From the NCBI GenBank assembly GCA_002315655.1, contig DCHO01000022.1, forward strand, positions 1 through 13,791: a stretch of DNA of 13,791 nucleotides, written 5' to 3'. Numbering within the stretch: the first letter of the stretch is position 1; every line of letters starts with the position of its first letter. This DNA comes from Christensenella sp. UBA1750. Lineage in GTDB: Bacteria; Bacillota; Clostridia; Christensenellales; UBA1750. The notes below the pieces were generated by a model. The model searched no databases. It was not told where the DNA came from and was given only the letters and a program-made list of their open reading frames with translations. This document shows positions 1 to 5,264 of the stretch, in pieces. The position numbers and the translations under genes are program-made.

Positions 1-353
1 AGGGCAACAAGCTCCTTCTGCCCGCCGATGCGCTGAAGGAGGTCGGTGACGGAGGCGGAGAGCTGGGCAACTTCAGTCTCATAGTCCATGAACTGCATTT
101 TGCAGCCGCCGCAGGTGGAAAAGTGCGGACAGGGCGGGGTGACGCGGTGGGGCGAAGGGATTTTTATGGAAATCACCCTGCCGAAAGCAAAACGGGGCTG
201 GGCTTTGGTGATTTCGATTTCCACGATTTCACCGGGGAGAGTGCCCGGGACGAAAACGGTCAGACCGTCAACGTTGGCTACGCCATCGCCGGGGCTGCCG
301 GAGCGTGAGACTGTGACTTCGTATGTTTCACCTAATTTTACGGGATAATCCAT
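1..353 (-). CDS. rlmD: 23S rRNA (uracil-5-)-methyltransferase, RlmD/RlmCD type, N-terminal part
   Basis: Partial gene: reading leftwards from ATG 353-351, an open frame of 117 codons runs off the window edge. Residues 1-60 form a TRAM-like beta-barrel (starting MDYPVKLGETYEV, with the GDGVA and VPGTLPGE segments) typical of the RNA-binding front end of TrmA/RumA enzymes. It is followed by Cys75-x5-Cys81-x2-Cys84 (segment CPHFSTCGGC), the [4Fe-4S] cysteine pattern of RlmD/RumA; the fourth cysteine and the SAM-dependent methylase domain would lie outside. The family makes m5U in 23S rRNA (U1939, and also U747 for Gram-positive RlmCD). An AAAGGAG ribosome binding site sits about 8 bases before the ATG. 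It lies 43 bases downstream of apbE in the same direction, with no obvious terminator between, so co-transcription is possible. The family is clear; which uridine it modifies cannot be read from this fragment. Confidence 0.85.
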   Translation of the reverse strand, partial: MDYPVKLGETYEVTVSRSGSPGDGVANVDGLTVFVPGTLPGEIVEIEITKAQPRFAFGRVISIKIPSPHRVTPPCPHFSTCGGCKMQFMDYETEVAQLSASVTDLLQRIGGQKELVA

Positions 354-396
354 GGGAGCTTACTCCTTTACATTTGGAGGATTTGGCGGTAAAATT

Positions 397-1359
397 CTAT
401 TTGGACGGGGTGAAGGGCGGGTCGCCTAAAAGCGCGACGGTGTCGTCGTCCCGGAGAAGGACGGCGGAAACGCCGGGATAGTTTGTCAGAATTTGGGTGG
501 CTTTTTCCTCGCCCGCCACGAAAAGGGCGGTGGAGAGGGCATCGGCGGTGAGACCGTCCGGGGCTAAGACCGTCACGGAGGAAAGGCCGGAGCGGGCGGG
601 ATAGCCGGTTTCGGGGTTTAAAATGTGGTGATAAGCGATGCCGTCCTTGACGAAATACCGCTGGCTGCCGGAGGAGGTAGCCACGGCCATGCTGCCCGAA
701 AAGGTGAGCTTGCCGATGGTTCCGTCGCCGCCGGGGTCGTCAATGGCAATGACCCAGGGGGATTTGTCCGGCTTTTCGCCCAAGGTTATTATGTTGCCGC
801 CCAAGTTCAGCAGGGCGGAGGATATGCCCGCATCGGATAAGGTCTGCCGGGCTTCGTCACCGATGGCACCCTTGGCGACTGCGCCTAAGTCGATCTGTGC
901 ACCGCCGGAAATGACCGAATTTCCCGAAATCACGATGTTTTCCATGCCTTTGTGCGACAGGGCTTCGGTAACGGACTCCTCGGAGGGAACGGTGGGGTCT
1001 GCGCTTTTGTAGTCCCAGAGAGAGGAAACGGGCAGCAGAGTTATGTCCAGCGCGCCGTCGGAGGCAATGCCTACGGAAAGCGCGGAAGCAAGCACCTTTG
1101 CGGTCAGGGGGTCAACCGTAACGGCCGTTTTGCCGTCGGAAGCATTGAGCCGCCCCACGTCGGAGGACTCGATGTGCGCCGACAGGATGCGCTCACAGGC
1201 GTCAATGCGGGACAGTGCGGCCTCGGCGGCGGAGGAATCGCCGGAATAGACCGTTACGGTGATATAAGTGTCCAGTGCGTAGCTTTCTTTTGTCACGGGC
1301 TGCGGGGTGCAGCCGGACAGGAGCATGAGACACAAAAGAAGCAGAAAAAATCGTTTCAT
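397..1359 (-). CDS. apbE: ApbE-family FAD:protein FMN transferase, lipoprotein
   Basis: Transfers FMN from FAD to a threonine of target flavoproteins outside the membrane, using Mg2+. The 320-residue product begins with a short lipoprotein signal peptide ending in LLSGC (lipobox, Cys17), so it should be anchored on the outer face of the membrane. ApbE hallmarks follow in order: YALDTYITVTVYS near the N-terminus, the IDLGAVAKGAIGDEA segment, LLNLGGNI, HHILNPETGYPA, and the metal-binding DGLTADALSTALF segment near the C-terminus. Length fits the family. An upstream in-frame ATG at 1380 is possible, but ATG 1359 has AAAGGA about 6 bases ahead and puts the signal peptide directly at the start. 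A strong promoter lies upstream. The divergent neighbours (NusG-II and Gx-transporter proteins) are typical partners in flavin-linked electron-transfer loci. The target flavoprotein is not in the window. Confidence 0.93.
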   Translation of the reverse strand: MKRFFLLLLCLMLLSGCTPQPVTKESYALDTYITVTVYSGDSSAAEAALSRIDACERILSAHIESSDVGRLNASDGKTAVTVDPLTAKVLASALSVGIASDGALDITLLPVSSLWDYKSADPTVPSEESVTEALSHKGMENIVISGNSVISGGAQIDLGAVAKGAIGDEARQTLSDAGISSALLNLGGNIITLGEKPDKSPWVIAIDDPGGDGTIGKLTFSGSMAVATSSGSQRYFVKDGIAYHHILNPETGYPARSGLSSVTVLAPDGLTADALSTALFVAGEEKATQILTNYPGVSAVLLRDDDTVALLGDPPFTPSK

Positions 1360-1406
1360 GTGTATTCCTTTTTGCCCCATGTTCCGGGGCGAAAATTTCC
1401 ACTTTG

Positions 1407-1435
1407 AGAATAGCCGTTTTTGCGGATTCTGTCAA
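1407..1435 (-). promoter_or_regulatory. Sigma-70/SigA promoter for apbE
   Basis: On the minus strand a perfect -35 TTGACA (1435-1430) is separated by 17 bases from TATTCT (1412-1407), placing the transcript start near 1400. The leader of about 40 bases contains a small hairpin, GCCCC/GGGGC with a 7-base loop (1374-1390), just ahead of the apbE ribosome binding site. The -35 box is only 14 bases from the start codon of the divergent NusG-II gene, so initiation in the two directions probably interferes. I saw no comparably good plus-strand promoter in this gap. Confidence 0.75.
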
Positions 1436-1449
1436 CAGAAAGGGACCCT

Positions 1450-1806
1450 ATGAAGAAGGGAGATTTTGTGATCCTTGCCCTGTGCGCGATCTTGGGGCTT
1501 CTGCCGCTTACGATGCTGATTCCGGGCAAAGCGGCGGGACAAACGGCAGTGGTGAAGGCTGCGGGGAAGGTTGTGGCGACACTGCCGCTGAATCAGGACG
1601 GGGAATTTGTTTTTGACGAGAACGGAACCAATGTTGTAATCGTGCGGGACGGAAAGGTTTGTATAACCGAGGCGGACTGCCCGGATGAGACCTGCGTGAA
1701 GATGGGCTGGGTGAGCAAAGCGGGGGACACCATCGTGTGTCTCCCCCACCGGCTGACCGTAACCATCGAGGGCGGGGAAGCGGATTCTGATGCGGTGACG
1801 AGGTGA
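1450..1806 (+). CDS. NusG domain II-containing membrane-anchored protein
   Basis: A 118-residue protein of the NusG-II (NusG_II superfamily) type, unrelated in role to the transcription factor NusG. Residues 6-24 (FVILALCAILGLLPLTMLI) form one N-terminal membrane helix or uncleaved signal anchor, which puts the rest outside the cell. The domain follows, with the family signature CPDETCVKMGWVSKAGDTIVC from Cys77 and then LPHRLTVTIEG. Cys71, Cys77, Cys82 and Cys97 are present; Cys77, Cys82 and Cys97 fall in the signature. ATG 1450 is preferred over an in-frame upstream ATG at 1420 because AAAGGGA lies about 5 bases before it and the membrane helix then starts at residue 6. Its stop overlaps the start region of the Gx-transporter gene, so the two are translationally coupled. 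Proteins of this kind recur beside ApbE and Gx-transporter genes in Firmicutes; the molecular function is not established. Confidence 0.85.
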   Translation: MKKGDFVILALCAILGLLPLTMLIPGKAAGQTAVVKAAGKVVATLPLNQDGEFVFDENGTNVVIVRDGKVCITEADCPDETCVKMGWVSKAGDTIVCLPHRLTVTIEGGEADSDAVTR

Positions 1807-1811
1807 TGAGC

Positions 1812-2324
1812 ATGGGAAAAACGAGAAAAACCGTGCTGCTGGCGTTGCTGGCTGCCGCCGCGCTGTGCCTGTCCTATGCGGAGAGCCTGTTTCCGCTGCC
1901 CCTGCCGATTCCCGGGGCGAAGCTGGGGCTTTCCAATGTGATGGTGCTGCTGGCTTTGCTGTTGTTCGGGTGGAAAGAGGCATTAGGGGTGCTGGTCGTG
2001 AAGGTTTTGTTGTCCTCGCTGCTGTTCGGGTCGCCGGTTTCGGGATTATATGGAATATGCGGCGGGGCGCTGGCGCTGTGCGGTATGACATTTGCGGGAA
2101 GGTTCAAAAGCGTATCGACCATCGGAAGGTCGATGCTCGGGGCGGTGCTGCACAATTTGGGGCAGGTGCTTGTGGCTTCCGCACTGACCGCCACCCCGAA
2201 GCTGCTGGTGTACTTTACGCCGCTGTGCTTCCTTGCGCTGCTGACCGGGTCACTGTCCGGGGTGCTGACAAAGGAAGCGGAAAAGCGGCTTCAAAAAATG
2301 CTGAAAACAGGAGAAAAAAGATGA
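1812..2324 (+). CDS. Gx transporter family / heptaprenyl diphosphate synthase component I-like membrane protein (EetB-like)
   Basis: About 170 residues, strongly hydrophobic, with roughly five membrane segments. The N-terminal block YAESLFPLPLPIP followed by GAKLGLSN (residues 22-42) is the hallmark of the family annotated as heptaprenyl diphosphate synthase component I or Gx transporter; a conserved HNLGQ lies in the second half and the tail is basic and cytoplasmic. Listeria EetB, of the flavin-based electron-transfer locus, belongs here. Biochemical function is unsettled: the hydrophobicity argues for an ECF-like small-molecule transporter rather than a soluble prenyl synthase subunit, and no HepT partner is visible. 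I chose ATG 1812 because AGGTGA lies 5 bases before it; GTG 1803 and ATG 1806 in the same frame are alternatives. It is coupled to the NusG-II gene upstream and overlaps the GNAT gene by ATGA. Confidence 0.85.
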   Translation: MGKTRKTVLLALLAAAALCLSYAESLFPLPLPIPGAKLGLSNVMVLLALLLFGWKEALGVLVVKVLLSSLLFGSPVSGLYGICGGALALCGMTFAGRFKSVSTIGRSMLGAVLHNLGQVLVASALTATPKLLVYFTPLCFLALLTGSLSGVLTKEAEKRLQKMLKTGEKR

Positions 2325-2791
2325 ATTGTGTGGTAAGAAAAGCCGTCATCGGGGATTACGATGCGGTGCTGGAAATCATGAACGAGATACAGGATTTGCA
2401 CATTGCGTGGAGACCAGACATTTACCGCGAGAACCCCGACTTTTTCGGGAAGGACTATTATCTGTCCTTTGTCGGGGAGGATGCCGCTTATGTGGCGGAG
2501 GTCGAGGGAAGGGTCGTGGGTGTGCTGCTGCTTGTGTTCCGTCATGTGGAGAATCCGGCGCAGGTGACACGGAATGTGGTCTACATCGAGTGCATGGCGG
2601 TGAAGGAGGAATATCGCGGACAGGGCATCGGGCACAGATTCTTTGAAAAGGTGAAGGAAATAAAGAAAGATTTGGGCTTTGACGTCATCGAATTGCAGGT
2701 CAACGCGAAAAACGAAGCCGCCATGGAAATGTATCGCAAATACGGGTTTACGGAGAAATCCATCAACATGGAGCTGCTGCAAAAGGAGTGA
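2321..2791 (+). CDS. GNAT family N-acetyltransferase
   Basis: A 156-residue single-domain GNAT enzyme, which transfers an acetyl group from acetyl-CoA to an amine. The acetyl-CoA-binding motif A is clear: a beta strand VVYIECMAVKEEY followed by RGQGIGHRFF (residues 99-108, the R-x-x-G-x-G loop). Motif B follows as IELQVNAKNEAAMEMYRKYGFTE, with the usual Asn and the Tyr at 138 near the thiol of CoA. The start is set by AGGAG 7 bases before ATG 2321, whose ATGA overlaps the preceding stop; longer upstream readings of this frame run through the transporter gene and are shadows. The substrate cannot be deduced. It is probably co-transcribed with the two membrane-protein genes, though nothing ties it to their function. 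Confidence 0.88.
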   Translation: MNCVVRKAVIGDYDAVLEIMNEIQDLHIAWRPDIYRENPDFFGKDYYLSFVGEDAAYVAEVEGRVVGVLLLVFRHVENPAQVTRNVVYIECMAVKEEYRGQGIGHRFFEKVKEIKKDLGFDVIELQVNAKNEAAMEMYRKYGFTEKSINMELLQKE

Positions 2792-2795
2792 GAAT

Positions 2796-2945
2796 ACGGC
2801 GACAAAGGAAGAAATTCGGGCGAAAATAAAGGAACCGGGCTGTGACCTGGTGGGCTTTGCGGATGTGTCGCGGTTTTCCGACGCGCCCGGAGGCATTACG
2901 ATGGATGTGTGCCCTTATTGCGAGTGTGGGATATTGCCATTTTAA
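2796..2945 (+). pseudogene. Remnant of a QueG-like (epoxyqueuosine reductase-type) 4Fe-4S protein with ATG-to-ACG start
   Basis: An open frame encodes about 49 residues. The first 30 (ATKEEIRAKI, then KEPGCDLVGFADVSRFSDAP) resemble the N-terminus of epoxyqueuosine reductase-like double-cluster iron-sulfur proteins, which commonly start with a helix, then ADLVGFA-type and RF-x-DAP-type segments. A good ribosome binding site (AAAAGGAG, 2781-2788) sits 7 bases before an ACG exactly where ATG is expected, so the start codon looks mutated. After GG the match stops; MDVCPYCECG then recalls the CPY part of a ferredoxin motif, before a TAA. I infer a gene that lost its start codon and most of its length, perhaps by an internal deletion. 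It could instead be a short non-coding stretch between operon genes. Recognition is from memory of the family, not a search. Confidence 0.5.
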
Positions 2946-2972
2946 GAAACAGAGGATGAAGGAGTGAATTTT

Positions 2973-5099
2973 ATGGAATTTTTTGCAAAAGCCCAGCCGG
3001 TGTGGGTGCGGGGCAAGCGGTTTGAGAAGAATGTGACCGCCGGGTTTACGGCGAAGGTGAACGCGGAAAAGGGGCAGAGGGTGGAAGTGAAGATCACCTG
3101 CTCGGCGTACTATCACCTGTATGTGAACGGGGTTCATGCTGCCTACGGCCCGGCGCGGTGCGCCCACGGCTTCTACCGCGTGGATGTGCTTGACCTGACG
3201 GAATTTGTCGTGCCCGGTGAAAACGTCATTGCGGCGGAGGTCAACTGCCCCAATGTCAATTCCTTCTTCTGGCTCAATCAGCCCGGGTTTGTGCAGATGG
3301 AGGTTTCCGTGGGCGGGGAGATTGCCGCGTTCACCGAAAAAACGGGGGAAACGGTTCTCTGCTGTCTGTCGCAGCATCGGGTGCAGAAGTGCGAGCGGTA
3401 TTCCTTCCAGCGGCCGTTCTGCGAGAGCTACGTTCTGACTCCCGGTTGGGAGGACTGGAAGCTGGGGAAGAACACGGAAATTATGCCCCAGCAGCCCACA
3501 CCCTGCGTGCCGCTTCTGGAAAGAGACTTCCCGGCGTTCCGCTTCCCCTTTATCGCGCCGGAAAAGAAGGTGGCAGAGGGCGAGGTTTTCTTCGATAAAA
3601 ACAGCACATGGCATTATGCGGAGCGTCATGTGCAGGAGGAAATCTTGGCGTGCATCGGGGGCTATCAACGCAAGGAGCTTACCGAGAGCCTGTCGGACGA
3701 GCTGGGCGCCATCAAGACCGTGAAGAATGTGCCCTGCGAGGAGTTTTTCTGCGGAAAACTCAATCTGAAAGACGGGCAGGCGGTCATTCTCAAATTTGCG
3801 GGCGAAAACTGCGGATTCCTGACCGCGAAGCTGAATTGCAGGGAAGATGCCACGGTGTATCTCTGCTATGACGAAATCTTAGACGAAAACGGGGATGTGA
3901 ATCCCCTGCGCTTCTCCATCCATGCCGCCGTGAAGCTTAAAATGGAGAAGGGGCAGTACGATTTTCTCGGCGCAGACCCGGTGGGCGTGCACTATCTCAA
4001 GGTCGTGTGCATCGGCGGGGAATGTGAAATCGAGAATCTGGGGCTGCTGGAAACCGCGTCGCCCGTGCCGATTACGGCTAAATTTGAAGGAAAAGATGCG
4101 GAACTTATGAAAATCTACGCAGCTGCGGTGGCGAACTTCCGGCAGAATGCCTTTGACGTGCTGACCGACTGCCCCACAAGAGAACGCGCCGGGTGGACGT
4201 GCGACAGCTTCTTCACGGGACGCGCCGAATACGCCATGACGGGGAAGAACGAATCGGAAAAATTATTATTACAGAACTATTTCCTGCCGGAGAGCTACCC
4301 CTATCTGGAAAAGGGGCAGATGCCCATGTGCTATCCCGCCGACCACGCCGACCACAATTTCATCCCCAACTGGATGCTGTGGCTGGTGCTGGAGCTGGAG
4401 GAATATGTGGGCAGATGCGGCGATAAACAGATGCTTGCCCTTGCCAAGCCCCATGTAGAGGAAGCACTGGAATACTTCGGAAGGTTCGAGAACGAGAACG
4501 GCTTGCTGGAAAAGCTGCCGGGCTGGGTGTTCGTGGAATGGAGCAAGTGCAACGACTTAACGCAGGATGTAAACTATCCTTCCTCCGCGCTCTACGCCGG
4601 GGCACTGGAAGCCGTGGCGCGGCTGTACGACAGGCCGGAGCTGTTTGAAAAGGCAAGGAAAATCCGGGAGGAGATCCGCAAAGAAGCGTTGATTGACGGA
4701 CACTTCCATGACCGGGCGCTGCGGGGCGAGGACGGGAAACTTCGTGTGACCGAGGAAGTGACGGAAACGGCGCAGTATTATATGTTCTTCTTTGACGTGG
4801 CGGACTTGGAGCGTGATGGTGCTCTTTGGGACGAGCTGGTTAAGGAATACGCCGGGTTTGAGAAGGAACGCATCAGTGAGGATAAAATGTACCCCGCCAA
4901 CGCCTTTATCGGAAAAGCGCTGCGGATGCTGCTGTTTGACCGCTTCGGGCAGAAGGAGGAACTGCTCTCGCAGATTCGCACGGTGTATCTTCCCATGGCG
5001 GAAAAGACCGGGACGCTGTGGGAGAATCTGACCACCCACGCCTCCTGCAACCACGGCTTTGCCTCCGTCATCGGGGCATTGCTGCTCAAAAACGCTTAG
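2973..5099 (+). CDS. Glycoside hydrolase family 78-type (alpha-L-rhamnosidase-like) protein, cytoplasmic
   Basis: A 708-residue protein with GH78 architecture. The N-terminal beta-sandwich (SAYYHLYVNGVHAAYGPAR, then YRVDVLDLTEFVVPGENVIA) is the carbohydrate-binding-like front domain; the second half is an (alpha/alpha)6 barrel. The catalytic block from Asp399 reads DCPTRERAGWTCD: Asp399, Glu404 (candidate general acid) and Asp411 have the same spacing as Asp567, Glu572 and Asp579 of Bacillus RhaB. Near the C-terminus TLWENLTTHASCNHGFAS supplies Glu684 (candidate general base) and His694. A Cys replaces the common Gly before Asp411. There is no signal peptide, so it should act in the cytoplasm on imported rhamnosides or rhamnose-containing oligosaccharides. 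It is shorter than many extracellular GH78 enzymes. ATG 2973 has AAGGAG 8 bases ahead; the in-frame GTG 2964 overlaps that site. No sugar transporter or rhamnose catabolic gene is nearby. The family is firm, the substrate is not. Confidence 0.88.
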   Translation: MEFFAKAQPVWVRGKRFEKNVTAGFTAKVNAEKGQRVEVKITCSAYYHLYVNGVHAAYGPARCAHGFYRVDVLDLTEFVVPGENVIAAEVNCPNVNSFFWLNQPGFVQMEVSVGGEIAAFTEKTGETVLCCLSQHRVQKCERYSFQRPFCESYVLTPGWEDWKLGKNTEIMPQQPTPCVPLLERDFPAFRFPFIAPEKKVAEGEVFFDKNSTWHYAERHVQEEILACIGGYQRKELTESLSDELGAIKTVKNVPCEEFFCGKLNLKDGQAVILKFAGENCGFLTAKLNCREDATVYLCYDEILDENGDVNPLRFSIHAAVKLKMEKGQYDFLGADPVGVHYLKVVCIGGECEIENLGLLETASPVPITAKFEGKDAELMKIYAAAVANFRQNAFDVLTDCPTRERAGWTCDSFFTGRAEYAMTGKNESEKLLLQNYFLPESYPYLEKGQMPMCYPADHADHNFIPNWMLWLVLELEEYVGRCGDKQMLALAKPHVEEALEYFGRFENENGLLEKLPGWVFVEWSKCNDLTQDVNYPSSALYAGALEAVARLYDRPELFEKARKIREEIRKEALIDGHFHDRALRGEDGKLRVTEEVTETAQYYMFFFDVADLERDGALWDELVKEYAGFEKERISEDKMYPANAFIGKALRMLLFDRFGQKEELLSQIRTVYLPMAEKTGTLWENLTTHASCNHGFASVIGALLLKNA

Positions 5100-5109
5100 A
5101 TTTTGCGTG

Positions 5110-5148
5110 AAATACCCCCTCAACAGGATCACCGGGGGGGTATTTTTT
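5110..5148 (+). terminator. Rho-independent terminator after the GH78 gene
   Basis: AAATACCCCC (5110-5119) pairs with GGGGGTATTT (5136-5145) around a 16-base loop, and the 3' arm runs directly into TTTTTT. It begins 11 bases after the GH78 stop codon and separates that operon from the next promoter. Confidence 0.85.
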
Positions 5149-5209
5149 CGTTTTTGCGAAAAATATGCACGAAAAATTGCAAAAAACTGTATGCAGGAAC
5201 GGGATGATG

Positions 5210-5218
5210 TGCTATAAT
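5210..5218 (+). promoter_or_regulatory. Extended -10 promoter for the 953-residue protein/rqcP/ispDF/mutY operon
   Basis: TGCTATAAT: a consensus TATAAT at 5213-5218 with the TGn extension. The -35 region 17 bases upstream (TATGCA, 5190-5195) is weak, as extended -10 promoters tolerate. Initiation would fall near 5224, giving a leader of about 40 bases. It lies between the GH78 terminator and the next gene. The transcript start also rules out the in-frame ATG at 5217 as the initiation codon for that gene. Confidence 0.7.
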
Positions 5219-5264
5219 GGAAAGCGGTAAAACTATGATTATATATGATTTTCAGGAGGAGAAT

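Noticed and set aside
1865..2320. Long plus-strand frame upstream of the GNAT gene, continuous with it
   Set aside because: This stretch is the other-frame shadow of the Gx-transporter gene; the translated residues match no GNAT domain and the real start with AGGAG is at 2321.
2918..2946. Possible promoter before GH78 (TTGCGA, 17 bases, TTTAAG)
   Set aside because: Each box matches only four of six consensus bases, and readthrough from the upstream operon explains expression equally well.
2763..3668. Minus-strand frame of about 300 codons opposite GH78
   Set aside because: No recognisable domain or ribosome binding site; it is antisense to the clearly coding GH78 N-terminus.
5217..5264. Upstream in-frame ATG at 5217 that would add 16 residues to the large protein
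   Set aside because: It overlaps the -10 box (5213-5218), lies before the likely transcript start, and has no ribosome binding site; ATG 5265 has AGGAGG 5 bases ahead.
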